A DNA stretch of 64,000 bases. Source: Trissonchulus latispiculum (lineage: Eukaryota > Nematoda > Enoplea > Enoplida > Ironidae). The notes under the pieces were generated by a model. That model saw only the letters and a program-made list of their open reading frames with translations. It was not told the origin of the DNA and searched no databases. The stretch lies in contig JASAND010016475.1 in the NCBI GenBank assembly GCA_030248195.1, positions 20,001-84,000 of the forward strand, given 5' to 3'. This document shows positions 37,272 to 49,446 of this stretch, in pieces. Within the stretch, counting starts at the first letter, position 1. The number at the start of each line of letters is the position of its first letter. The position numbers and the translations under genes are program-made.

Positions 37272-40200
37272 TGTAATGAACTGAGTAGGATTGAGTTAGA
37301 AAACTTGATTGAGTTGATTTGACTTCAAAAGTGGGGTCGCTTAGGTTAGAAGTTCAATCACACGGAAGGTTAGCGCGTTTGCCTAAGTAGACAAACTTAT
37401 GTACCAGATTCCCGAAAGGTGATTTGCCAAAATCGGGGATCTCTACAGCTAACCTGTTAGGGGTACTACTGTGAGTTCGTTTAGGCGAAGAGGGTTAGGC
37501 TCTATCCAATCGCACCTGGAGTATGGATAGGAATGTTCTGACGCAACAGGTCAAAACTCTAAGATCAGACTGTTAGTCTTTAACTCTCGATTCAGATCCA
37601 ACTCACTAGGACCTGAGCAATTTACCCTTTGTATTCCTGGGAGATCTCACCTGGATCTCTTTTCAGCAGCTGAAATGTAGACTACGATTTGTACGCGACA
37701 AGATTAATTTATTAGCCAAGAATGCTATATTTATAATAAAGGAGGACAGAAAAGGTTTCACGGCAATTATTAACAACAACTTGAATTACAATACTAACAA
37801 GGCACAGATTACTAGTAAATTACCAGAGTTGCCAGCCCTTGGTTGGGGAGAGTGAGTTATTTTAAGGGACTGGAGGTTTCCGAATATTAGATTAACTAAG
37901 TTAGTGTCTGACCGGTTAACTATTAACTTGAGGCTAATTTATTAGTCCTCTTCTTCAGGTATTATGACTGGGCACGTTAGGTGTGTTGCGTGTCGTGTAT
38001 TTAAACTCAAGTCTACTCTCTATTCGTCCTTTACAGAAAACTACAGTACAGGTTCAGTATAACAAATAATTAACTAAATTTAACAGAGTGTCGGTTCTGC
38101 ACAGTTCCGGTCTAGGAGTTTGGGTGATCTCGTCAGGTTACACCTGCAACCTCACGAGTGGTTAGGGAAGTTTGGAGCGTAAACAATTCAGGGGTCGGTC
38201 TAGGCGGGGTGATACCGGGAGATGGCTACAAGTATAATTATAAATTTAAATTAAATAGTTAATTTTAATAGGTTCAGCTATCTTTCTTCGTTGATCAGTT
38301 GCTTTCTTCTAGTATGGTTACACAGTTGGCCTAAGCCAGAGACAGCACGGGGATGATCACTTCCAAAGAGAGGATAGATGATCGGGCAAAAGAATACATT
38401 TTTGGATGCTTTTAAAATACAAGAATAAACAGTAAATAGAGATCAAATTCCGGTACAATTTTAGGTTCACCCGACAATGATTAGGTTCCTTTGGTCAAGT
38501 CTCTGCCTCAGATTCTTAAACTGCAATGTTCCTCCAATGTACCTTCAATTGTACTGAATAGCGCTTAAACAGGATCAGAATCGGATCAGGCAAATCAATA
38601 TCAATCACTACTGGCTAATCTACTGGATAACTGGGCTACTGCTTCTGAAGACACTGGCTCATCAATTCGCTCAAAGCTCCACTGGATCAGAATACTGAGG
38701 ATCCAAATCCGGCAGGAATGACCTTCGACGAACCTGAATCAAATGGGTTAAAACCCATTAGTTCAGAATATAAGTGCGGGAATCAAACCCAGCAACTATT
38801 ACTCACCTATATGGCTTTCAGAGAAGAAAGTTAGAACTTTAGTTAATTCTGATTAAGATTTTTGCTAAAAAACAGAATTAACACGCTTTGACCGTTTTTG
38901 CGGGATGAAATGTGACTAATTAGGCGATATTGGCTTGATATAGATAAAGTTTTGCCGAATATGAGTATTTGGGCGATTTCCTGCATTGGAATGCCGGAAA
39001 TCGCCGACTCAACATGTATTCTTTACAGTCATATTCGGTCTGTGCATAATTAGATTTGAGGCCTAAAGGCTTTTCTGCCAGTTAGGACTTTTGCGACAGG
39101 AAAGCACCTGTTTCCTGTAAAACAAGTTTACGAGAGTAGAAACTCATATTTGCAAGATTATTCCTTTTAAGTTTATTAGAAGATGGTTTCGTTATAATCC
39201 TCAATTCTTACTTAATTACACAATATTAATATGCTAACTAACTATTATTTATGTGATTTTATGTTTATTGTTTATTTATTTTATGTTTACGTAAAGATAT
39301 TCACCGTGTGTGCCATTAAATTCCATAATTGCTTGTTTGCATTGATTAATGAGTATAATTTGATGCTTACAGTCAGATTTGGCTAGTATTTTCGACGTAA
39401 AAATGTTTACCCTTTGCAGTTACTAGTTGACATAAAAAGTCTAAACTGTACAGATAATATACTTTGCAAAAATGCAAACTACAACCAAACTAGTTACCCA
39501 GTTAGCGAGAACCAGTGAGGGCAAGAATAACAATTTTGACATAATTCTTGCAATTTGATTAAAACTAACTCTATGCTAAAGGCTGACAAAACGTATGAGT
39601 TATTTCGCAGTGTACTGCAAAAATCACTAGCTTGCGGTAAATTTACTGGCACAGATCTAGCTAATTGACACATGCAATTAATACAAAACAGTGGGCAGAC
39701 TTAGCTAATTTACGTTACAGATTTTGGGACAGAATTCGACTCTAAACAGGTGAAATAGACCAGCACGAAGTCCTTTATTTGCGATTCGTCCACTCCCTTC
39801 TTGCGGGCATACCTACGTGGACGAATCGAGGACCAGCTGGTAATATTAGCTTATCCTGGGGGTCCCCGTGACCCTGGACTAAATTAATTAACTAATTTGC
39901 ACATTACCCTAATATTGAAATAGGTACTCATTCACACCGTTTATCGCACTCATATCCCTCAGATCAACAAACATTCACAACAAGCAGACACTTATACACA
40001 TTCATACCATTTTCCTGCCTAATGCAGGAGTTCTAGGGCAAATTCACAAGAATTGGTCTCATGCACCTGGTGAGAACCAAGGAACTACTATATATTAAGA
40101 TAATCCGTTTTAACTGGTATTTTGGACTGTTTAAAATGCTATCTTTAATTAATGTAGAGTTTGATGTGATTTGCAATTTGATAATTGTTGGCAGAGTTTA

Positions 40201-43200
40201 CTACGATTTGTTAACTTTAGGCTTCCCAGATTATCCCAATGTCAATAACTACATTATTAATACTCATTCATTCAATTGACATTCATACTGATTTGACAAT
40301 CCTCACAACCCCTATCGAACAAGGGGAGTTTCCGTGAGTTGTCACCACAATCATACAAAAGCATTCAGTCCACATACATGCAAATCAGAACATTCTACAA
40401 CCATTCAGCCAAACATCCTGGAATCTCGGTTAATTTCGGAACCTCACGCTCCATGAGGAGTTTACCCGAATAACCATCTTAGGTACCTTTTAGGGACACA
40501 TTCACGCCTAAGTTTTATAACACATTCACACTTCAATCTTGCAAAACATTCACGCTTTAATCCTACGAAACATTCATACTTCAACTATACAAAACATTCA
40601 CACTTCACTTGTACAAAACACTCATATTAATAATTATCTAGCTACTTAGACTAACTAATAAATTAAACTTAGGCTCATTTATGTGAAGAAGTTTGTTAAC
40701 TTTGAACTTTGTCGTGCGCGAGTTTTACAGCTTTTGCAATTCCTCAGAATTGCTCATAAAAGAAATTTTTGTGGGAAAACTTGAACTTCGTAAGTTTAGG
40801 AAAAGATTTTGACTTGAATTTTGACGAAAGCCAGTGAGTAATAATTGCTAAGCAATTATTACTAACAACAAAGAACAGTCAAGTAACTAAATACACAATT
40901 AATTAAAGCTACGAAAAGTGAGGAAGCCGGCCATTCCTCTTGAAAGACTGCTTGATAATTAATTAAATTAAACATAAAACAACTTAAGTTTTTAGGAGTT
41001 GGCTTTTAAAATACCCTATACTTTTTTAATACTTAACGATTTTAATGCCGACCTAACGCTGAAATAAAACATAATACAGACTATAGAAATTTTGAGACAT
41101 TACAGGCCTTTTGTGAAAATGTAGCCGGCAACTCCTAGTTGCCGGCTGTGGGGAAATAATTCTTCTAACTAGCTTATTAATTTCAGAGCCGTAATTAAGG
41201 GGCTCTCTAGCTCAGAATCAGGGGTTTGGGGTCCCACTCATAATCCCATGAAAACTACGAAAAATAACCCCAAAAGTGACAAATAAAGAGAACATTTTTG
41301 GCCATAAAGGCCTACTAGTTTTAGGCCAAAAGGCCGTGGCTTAGTAAATGAAAAAGGAATTAAAACGAGAAAGTAAAAGAAGAGAAAAGTGGGCATGCTT
41401 CAAGACCTCCATCGCACAGGAGGGGTTTACATGAGCTGCCCCTTGATTTTTGGAATAACTTAAATAATAAAATAAAAGGTAAAATAAACCTGGCCCGGAG
41501 GCCCAACATGCTATGGAAATGAAGAATGGCCTTGGGCCCAAAAAATGGCTATAAAATCGGGGCTCGCTGGCCCAAAGACTTCATAAAAAAACTGGCCATG
41601 AAGGCCCAAAAATACCATAAAAAAATAAGGCCTAAAGGCCGAAAAATACAATATGAAAAATTGGCCAAAGGCCACTATAAAAATCCTTAATTATTTTTAT
41701 CCTAGGCAGAAATTATGAGCCGGGCATAAGAAACCCATAGGCTCCTCAAGTTGGAGTGTTCGTGCTTTGTCTCAGCCCTTTTCTGGCCAATGTGGGCCAG
41801 AAAAGTCCTAGGTGCGTCCTATGGGGAAGTGTGTGTTACTATATTCCCGTACCACACCAGTGGTCCGAGAAGTAACACACACGGGGATGGGGGACTAAAA
41901 TTCAGGCCGCTCTCGGCCGCTGCTAAACGAACACTGAAAGAGTTGAAATTTTTGGGGACCGAGCTGACAGTTTTGCTGACAGCTCGGTGACAGGTCATTA
42001 GCGAACTGGGGGCGGAATTTTTCTTTTATTTTAGCTTGAAGCTTCTAGAAAGTTCTAGAACTTTCTAGAAGCTTGCTATCTTTTCCACAGGGCCAGCAGC
42101 GGCTGGTTGAGCCAGCTGGGCCATTAAGAGCCAAAATTAATGAGATTTAGGAAATATTGCCCCCCAACTGCCCCCTTTTTGATGGATATCGGGTGCTGAA
42201 ATTCTGCAAAATTTTGCGAAACTTTGGTTAACATGTAAACGTAACCAAAGGGGAAATACTACGAATTTTAGCTTTTATTTTCAACTTTTACGCAATCTAC
42301 GTAATTTTTGAAGACTTAAAATTAGGATCTCGATATACTACGTATTTGACTAACTATGCGTAATAAATTTTCATAATAGTTTAATCATGGAGGAATTAAC
42401 TAAGCCCCCTGCGAACTTTGTGTACGTGTTAAAATTTGTGTCCTCTTTTCTTCTCTTGAGGCGAACTTTTGTTGCCCTCTTCTTGTTGGACTAGGCCAAC
42501 AAAAGTTCACCTGAGGACAAGCCTCAACTACGTAGGAAAAGAAGAAAGAAAGAGGGAACAGCAGCGCACCTGGCTGCCTTTTAGTCTGAGAGGTAGACAA
42601 CCTCCCAGACAGAGAAAGAAGGAAATGAGGAGGGAAAGAAAGTTAGTATAAAGGTTTTTTAGAAGTCCCCTTTTTGGACTTTCCTTTTAAGCAAAGTAAG
42701 ATTAGGAAATAAAGGCTAATCTTACTCAAACATTTTTGCTTATAACTCACTCAATTTTGGGAGTTAAAACGTGGGGATTGCATTTTTGGAAATGGGAGAA
42801 ATTTCTCTTTCATATGAGCCTAAGTTGCATCACAGACCAAAAATTCATTTCTTACGTAATAATTAGCTAATTAACATAAATTAAGCCTAACTAACACTAG
42901 TTAACATGATTAATAACAATTTAAAACCCTAAAACATTGTAAAACACGAATTATTGCAAGTAAACACACTTAGCTACTTATTACTTTAATTTCTTACGTA
43001 CAACCTAATTATGTGATTATTTAGTCAAACCGTCTAATATATGTTATTAAACACTGAAAAAGACTTTAAAACACTGCTGACAAGGATTAGTGTATTCTTT
43101 TCAGCTAGAAATGTTGAATTCCTTATCATGGTAATTATAAGTTTCGCTTTTACGCCAACACTAGGATTTCTAGAGTTTTACTATTCTTCCGTTCTTATTA

Positions 43201-43636
43201 ACCTCTAGCAATGGAAGGGGAAAGTGACCGCACCCGGGCCACTGAGGGAAAGGACACCTGTCCTTTCAGAAAAGGGAATTTTTGGAATTGACCTTATTAT
43301 TATGATTTTTATCACTTCACGTGTAATAGATCATTATTTGGACTGATTGATCCTAACTAAGCTTGTAAGTGCCCTTCTCTTGTGTTAATGTTGGAGTAAC
43401 TTTTGGCCTTTCTTCTCGTATTGGATGAAAAATGCTTATTTGGGACTGGCAACTCTGATTTGAACAATTATACAATGACAATTAATTATGGCTTGGACAC
43501 AATATCAAACTAAAGCTTAACATCGACGAGATCTATTAAATTCCGTTTCTAGTAGAGATTTCTTTTAGGGCGATGACCAATTAGAAGCCAACTTTTTAAC
43601 CACTTTTAAGCACAAGATCTAAGCCATTCCATTACA
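37272..43636 (-). repeat. 5' LTR (long, 6365 bp)
   Basis: Outer parts 37272-37448 and 43057-43636 match the short LTR almost perfectly; the middle 37449-43056 has no counterpart there. The copy begins TGTAATG and ends CATTACA. The middle is non-coding, with GGCC/AGGCC-rich stretches near 41290-41660 and only small frames. If the middle is native, this is one of the longer LTRs known; if not, it is a later insertion. Confidence 0.9.
37449..43056. other. 5.6-kb LTR-internal segment absent from the partner LTR
   Basis: It begins CTAACCTG and ends AACACTG at the points where the two LTR copies diverge (CTCTACAG on the left, AAAAAGAC on the right). I see no target duplication, inverted termini or LTR-like ends, so it does not look like a simple transposon insertion. 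No recognisable coding region; repeated CACATTCACACTT-type phrases occur at 40510-40620. Confidence 0.7.
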
Positions 43637-44238
43637 CATTTTTAGACAGCCGACTGAAACTGAAACTGAAACTGAAACTATATTGGGTAAAAGACTGAAA
43701 CTAGTTTCAGTCTTTCCTTAAATCTTGAAGATTTTAAGATTTTGAGCTTCGATTCTGTTAACATTGCTGTAAGAGAGGCTGAATAAACTTTAAATTGTGC
43801 TTTATATTAACTCAGGGAGCTGGAAACCGTTGTTTTTAAAGCGAACTGAAACTGAAACTGAAACTCCGACTGAAACTAAAACTGAAACTGAAATTATTTT
43901 ACGTTGCCGACTGAAGCTTAACCTGAAACTGAAACTATTTTGGTCCACCGACTGAAATCTGAAACTGAAACTGAAATTATTTCGAACCACGGACTGAAAC
44001 TGAAACTGAAACTGAAACTAAAATCGGCTACTGAAACAACACTAAATGAAGCTTTCTCGGAATTCGTGTACCAACTGAATGCGTATACCGAATGTATGCG
44101 TGGGAATTTAAGGACGACCAAGGGAGGGTTGGCCAATGAACAACTTTGTACCACAGCTAGGTTTCACTGCCAAGGTAAAAATTGGTGCAAATGTACATAA
44201 TGTAATACCTATTTAATTGGTATTTTGCGGGTACCAGT
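43637..44238. other. Right part of TGAAAC MITE and SINE-like tail
   Basis: Arrays of ACTGAAACTGAAAC run to 44030, then the SINE-like repeat tail resumes (TTTCTCGGAATTCGTGTACC at 44053). No gene. Confidence 0.7.
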
Positions 44239-45419
44239 TAGTGTTGGGAAATAAGAAAATTTTGCGGGCCGGGAAGGCTCGCAGGCCGATGTGGTCCTAC
44301 GGGCCGGGCCGCGGGCCGGTGGCGGGCCGGGCCACGTGGGCCGGCCCGGGGCCGCAAATTTCTACCGGCCGAACGGCCCGACGTCTGTTAGGTTATCCCG
44401 AACTGTTAGGTAATTGATTTCAACTTGTTTTAGGCCTAATTTAAGGCTATTTTTATGTCTTCCATTTTTCATAAAACAACAAATAGTAATAGCAAGTGGA
44501 CACTGGTCAGTCGATTACGTGGTTGGTAAAATTACATTGTTATGCAGAGTTCCACACATTATCCATATACAAATCCAAGCTGTCACTCCTAAGAGTTGGA
44601 AGTGGGTCGCAATTTCGTGACCCGCGGGTACCCGCGACCCGCGGACCCTGACCCGCGACCCGCGACCCGCGACCCACGACCCGCGACCCACTGAGATTTC
44701 GTCGACCCACTTGACCCACTTCTTAAATTTGAACATTTTCGCATATTTAAGTAATATATTGAGAAAAACTAACACTTTAAAAACGTACATAGTGAAGTAT
44801 TAAAACTATTTGGCGTTCACAGGTTAACTCCATCAAATATCATCTTTGTTTTCGTTAGTTCTGAAGATGCTATGCTATAGCAAAAGTGTTGGGGGGCCTC
44901 AATCGGTCAGTAGAATCAGTATTTAGGCAAAGTTTTTAAGATTTATTCCATTTTCTTGTAGCAATTTCGTAAAAGTTCAGTTCATTCTTGCTTATTTTTT
45001 ACAGCTGAGTAGCAACTACCGCAGAAGTGTTTATAACACTGTCCATTCCTAACTTGGACAATAGCAACCTACCATTTTAGCAGTTTATTTATATCATACA
45101 CTTTATTAGTACCAACAAACTCAGGATGATCATCACTCTTTGACTATGTCGAAATTTCAAGCTTGACATTAATTATTTATTTGAAAGCAGCTCACGCTCT
45201 TTACGGAAAGAAAGATTTGCAGGCTGTTGTACATAGTAAGCTGTCTACATTTTTTCACACAAATGTTTGTCAATCAGTGCTGACAAATTAAAGTCGTTGC
45301 GTGATAACAAAATATTTATGCCAACGACTATGTACGGGAGATATTACTGAAATATTTTTGACTGAAGATTCAAGACAGAATAGAAATAAATAATTTTATC
45401 ATAAAAGCAAAATTAAGAC

Positions 45420-45870
45420 ATACAAAAAAAGAGATCCGATCCGCTGCAAGGCTAGCAGCTAGTCGCATATTAGAACATCTTTATCCCACTTCCTACAACT
45501 TTTGAAAAACAGGCTCAAAGACCCAAAAATCTTCAATGTTCCGATCTCCAGCCTAGCGATTTCAGCTACGATGATTTCCCATCAAAATGATCTTTAAACT
45601 GAATCGACGATCTCAACCTGATTATCTCAAATCCAAAGATCTCCAAATATATCGTCAGTGAACAGAAACTATACGATCTAAAGTCTACGAAAATTCCCAA
45701 TGGGCGATTGTCCATTCTACCACTTCCACCACAGTAACAAACTGACAATCTCAAAGTTGGTGATGGCAACCCTGATTGCCTCCATTCCTATTGGATCTCC
45801 AAACCTATTGATCTCTTCAGTTGCTCTCTTGTCCTTTAATCTCCAGTGGATGCATGCAGTTGACGATGTC
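45420..45870. repeat. Degenerate GATCTC-containing minisatellite-like stretch
   Basis: NGATCTCNA-like words recur every ~15-25 bases (for example near 45545, 45590, 45608, 45624, 45640, 45793, 45811, 45838). The pattern is suggestive only; no gene is recognised here. Confidence 0.35.
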
Positions 45871-46494
45871 AGGAAATCCTATCCTATCCATTCCACTATC
45901 CATCCATCCTATCCTATCCATTCCACTCTTCAGCTGGGGTTCATTGGAAGAGACGATAATCGGCTAAGTTTTTTTATAATCCTAAAATTATCCATTTGCT
46001 AATAATGACTTAGTTTACTGAAGGAATCACTTCTTTGAAATTAAGGGTAATCTACTTACTGTTAGCAGTGGTTCTAAATCTGAAGTTTCAACATATGCAA
46101 TTAGGACAGAAACGGTCGATTAACTTTGATAATTAATTTGACGAGTAGATTAACATTAGTCCCACACAGAAAGGGTCCACAGCAGAATATTTACAACTTT
46201 TAAACAAGAATAAAATTCTCAAGAGTCGCTTCGTTTCAGCATTGAAATCATCAAATTTTAAATTAAAATTCCCGTTTGCTCAATGCTTGCAGGGCAATTC
46301 ATAAGCTGCTCAATCAAATTGCACAGATCGGCCGACGATGGAACCGAAACAAGAAAGCAGTGGTCCTTTGGTCCGAGTGGTCCGACAGATCTCAAGAGCA
46401 ACCAACTACGTTCCCCTGGAAATTCCAACTGAGAAACCTTAAAATGTTGTCTCAACTCTGCTTCTGTTTGTTAACATTATGACTTGTTGTAATT

Positions 46495-46860
46495 GCTATG
46501 CTTCCATGTCCACAAGCTGGTACGCTAACACGAACGCGCACAGAATCACGCAAGTGGACGCATGAGTTGACTACGGAGGAATGCAGATGTACTCCGCTTC
46601 CGCAACTCAAAGCACGAAATTCTACCCCTAATGGTCCCAGGGGACCAGACGACTACGTTTATAATCATCCGATCCTGGTGCCAGCCGGCACCAGTAATAG
46701 CTGGTATCCCCCTCATGTCAACAATTTGCCGAGAGTTAAGGGGCGGCCGCCTTCGGGTGGAGCTGCCGAGGTGCGTTCATCACACAGCCGGTGATGGGCA
46801 AATCTCCATCCTTGCGAAACGCCTCGGGTAATTGTTAAAGACAATTATTCGGTGTCAGCT
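46495..46860. other. GC-richer unidentified segment
   Basis: This stretch is richer in GC than its surroundings and contains a compact hairpin-like end (CGGGTAATTGTTAAAGACAATTATTCGG, written here only as arms TAATTGT/ACAATTA at 46829-46847). It could be the remnant of a LINE or other element; the 98-codon frame across it shows no domain I know. Confidence 0.35.
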
Positions 46861-47167
46861 AATCCCCAGTCAAATTTGCAAAATTAACATCAAGCTGGCA
46901 CTACTCCTAACCGGTGTAAGACCAACTGGAGTGGGGCGTACAGAAAAAAAAACATACAAAAAAACCGGTTTAGAGAAAACTTGAAAATTTAACATAAATT
47001 GTAAATTTTCTGGTGAAGTCAGCCGAAAATTTAGCGTAAAAATGGTGCGAACAAAAATAACTCTTGACCCGCTCTGACCCGCGGGTACCCACTGACCTGA
47101 AAGTCGACCCGCGGGTACCCGCAGGTACCCGCGACCCACTTCCACTCTGCTCCTACTCCACTCTAAC

Positions 47168-47930
47168 CGTCTACTTTCATCAGTCAGAATCGTATTAGTC
47201 AGAATTTCATTAGTCACAATTTCGTTGGTTAGAATTTCATTAGTCAGAATTTAAATTTTGAAATAATATAAGTTGAACATTCATTTGTCAGAATTTCATA
47301 AGTCAGAATTTCATTAGTCAGAATTTCATTAGTCAGAATTTCGTAAGTCAGAAATTTATTTTCCCAGTTTCTTCAAAATTTTGCACGTTGCTGCACAATC
47401 TTAGTGCCTTTACATTTACTTAGGGTTAGAGTAGAGAAGAGCAGAGCTCAAATTAATCTCTCTTGTTAGCTCTTAACTCTTCCCAAAAATTCCATGATGA
47501 TTTGCGCTATATCATTCAAGACTACATAATTCAACAGTTATTACATACTCTTGTACTCTTGGCCATTCTGATTCCTTTAGGATTCGAACGAAACAACCTA
47601 TCGTCATTTCCTGTCTGTAAGATGTAGGTAGGTGTGGGCGGGGCGGAGCCAAACAAGTTGTTGGGGAAACCTTTTGAAGAGAATTTTGCTCGTAGCTGGT
47701 GGCAGAGCCAAGACACCTATACTTGTGTCGACTAGAGGCCATTTCATTCATCATCAAGATCAGCCATCTTGTTAGACTTTGCACCAGGAAAAAATTGCTT
47801 TTTTGCTGCAAAATCCTGACAAACGAATTTCTGACAAATGAAATTCTGGCTAATGAAATTCTGACTGATGAAAGTTGAGTTAGTTTATGACTAATGAAAT
47901 TCTGACATATGAAATTCTGACTACTGAAGA
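47168..47930. mobile_element. MITE-like pair of inverted TCAGAATTTCATTAG arrays
   Basis: Units of GTCAGAATTTCATTA are repeated at 47183-47355, and their complement (TAATGAAATTCTGAC) at 47815-47925, with unrelated sequence between. This is the same architecture as the other motif-array MITEs; a target duplication is not clear. Confidence 0.65.
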
Positions 47931-48561
47931 TAAACCCTCTTAACCTTATGTTACAATTCCGATTCCATTATTTTTCACAGATGTTGTCATACTTTTTCTG
48001 AAGCTTTTCACTTCCTCAAACTAAATGTAGTGTTAAGTTTGTCGAAGTCGACGTGCTTGATTTTGACATAAGGTCTAATATGACCAATAGCAGGGAATGA
48101 ACTAAACCATATTTCATTTAGTTTGTCTTACAAGGTTTTGGATGTTGGTTACGTTCAAAATTAGCAATTACAATCGCAAAAGCGTCTTAAATTACGAACG
48201 ATACCCCCCTACATCAATAACAATGCCATCAAACCTAATTATATAAGCGAATGTTTTCATTCCAATTGTTTTGCGGCAACTGTTCACATATAAAAAGCTT
48301 CTACACCCTTCACATAGACGTAACTTAAAACGGATTAGGTATATCCAACAAGTAGTCACTATATAACAAATTTAAACCCACAGATACCGGCACAGCTCAA
48401 TTCTAACTTCCATTATGTGTAATTAATCATCTTAAAACAAAGCCTTTCAAAATTCGTAAATGAAATTTTGCTTGTAGACTTGAAATTGCATCGAAATTTA
48501 TTGAAAAAATTGCTATTTACCGTGTAAAAAACAGGCCCAGCCCACGGGCCGCCTATTTGTA

Positions 48562-48678
48562 ATCTTGCGGGCCGGGCTGTCGCCGAAAAATCTGGGCCGG
48601 GGTGTCGCCGAAAAATCTGGGCCGGGGTGTCACCGAAAAATCTGGGCCGGGGTGTCGCCGAAAAATCTGGGCCGGGCC
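48562..48678. repeat. 26-bp tandem repeat (GGGCCGGGGTGTCGCCGAAAAATCT)
   Basis: Four to five copies of a unit containing TGGGCCGGGGTGTC and GCCGAAAAATC in tandem, with one C-to-A change in one copy, forming the right subterminal array of the GGGCCGGG MITE. Confidence 0.9.
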
Positions 48679-49446
48679 GCGTCACAACTCTAGTATCAGT
48701 TGACTGCGTGCCGCTGTGCATACTATATGACATAATCTCCGTGGGTCGTGGTGACAAAATTGTGACCCACTTCCAACTCAGCACTAAAATATTACCTTAG
48801 TAAAGAAGAAAATCATGGACTGTTGCTAGTACCTATAGAACTATAGAAGAAATACTACGCAAAACACTCTTGTCTTGCTTTGAGGAACCATGGGGACTAC
48901 AAAATATGCATAAGTGAGCAAAATCGGAGGTGGTCGAAATTCGAAAAACTGGCAAGAAGTGATCCCCCCCTGGCATCAAATCTGTAACTTTTTCATAGTA
49001 TATGCAATCTTCCAAAAATGTAAGTCATATCTTAACGTTTTCATCAAAAATTCCAATTCGAAACGGAACCGGTAGCTAGAACTGGAACCACCCGTCCAAA
49101 GATTGCAGCCTTTCCGCGGTGGATGGGATACTACCTCCGGGGACCTTGTGGACCCTTGGGGAAGACCGAATTTGCCTTCACACCCAGGTCCCTCTGGGAA
49201 TCAAATCAGTTTGTGGGCACAGCCGACCGGCCCCCGCAGGCTTCCTTGCCCCATCTCGGGTTTTTGGATCGGGGCGGCCCTAACCCGGCCGCGTATTTGG
49301 AAAGTGTACGTGCGTGTCGCGCAATGAGAAAGTGTACGTGAGCCACGCGCACAATTTCAAAATGTACGTGCATGTCGCGCAATGAGAAAGTGTACGTGAG
49401 CTACGCGCATTTTCAGAAAATGTACCCGCGCGTCGCTCAATGTTAA

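Larger units (their letters stand above)
19383..43636 (-). mobile_element. 24-kb Env-bearing Ty3/gypsy LTR retroelement with OTU and NADAR genes
   Basis: The element begins TGTAATG and ends CATTACA and is flanked by CATT at 19379-19382 and 43637-43640, a 4-bp target duplication. On the minus strand its order is 5' LTR, capsid, zinc knuckle, disordered ORF, Env-PR-RT-RH-IN-OTU polyprotein, NADAR protein, unknown protein, 3' LTR. RT before RNase H before integrase, a GPY-like motif after integrase and the YIDD-type RT place pol in Ty3/gypsy (Metaviridae). The long ORFs are open and the shared LTR parts are nearly identical, so the copy is recent. Two shifts inside gag and one in-frame stop separate the gag ORFs from the pol ORF; these may be recoding sites or damage. 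Confidence 0.96.
19243..44044. mobile_element. hAT-like MITE with TGAAAC arrays, split by the LTR retroelement
   Basis: The left end TAGTGATGTTTCAGT and the right end, reverse complemented TAGTGTTGTTTCAGT, are inverted repeats. The flanks CATGAAGC (19235-19242) and AATGAAGC (44045-44052) agree at 7 of 8 bases. Repeats of ACTGAAACTGAAAC fill 19250-19380 and 43650-44025. The retroelement occupies 19383-43636 inside it, so the MITE proper is only about 540 bases. It is itself inserted into the SINE-like repeat. Confidence 0.88.
44595..47144. mobile_element. hAT-like MITE with GACCCGCGGGTACC arrays
   Basis: Left AGAGTTGGAAGTGGGTCGC and right GCGACCCACTTCCACTCT are inverted repeats with one mismatch. 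Subterminal arrays of (G)ACCCGCG and GGGTACCC sit inside both ends. CTCCTA is shared on both flanks, 6 of a likely 8-bp duplication. The terminus AGAGTTGGAAG is the same as that of the GTGGAC MITE at 8888, although the arrays differ. A similar single end lies at 48751-48780. Confidence 0.8.
44239..48692. mobile_element. hAT-like MITE with GGGCCGGG arrays, containing other MITEs
   Basis: Left terminus TAGTGTTGGGAA and right terminus, reverse complemented TAGAGTTGTGACG, are related inverted ends. Flanks GTACCAGT (44231-44238) and GTATCAGT (48693-48700) match at 7 of 8 positions. GGGCCGGG arrays lie at 44268-44375 and 48535-48680. The interior carries the GACCCGCG MITE (44595-47144) and a TCAGAATTTCATTAG array pair. 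Confidence 0.8.

Noticed and set aside
37449..43056. A separate LTR retroelement or Helitron inserted in the 5' LTR
   Set aside because: No target duplication, inverted ends, 5' TC or 3' CTRR ends, and no coding region were found at the junctions.
45700..46002. Possible host exon in the 100-codon frame
   Set aside because: The repeated CCTATCC and CATTCCACT words explain the frame; no conserved motif or splice site pair was seen.
46498..46831. Possible coding region in the GC-richer segment
   Set aside because: Two overlapping frames of similar size and no recognisable domain; more likely repeat or LINE-derived DNA.
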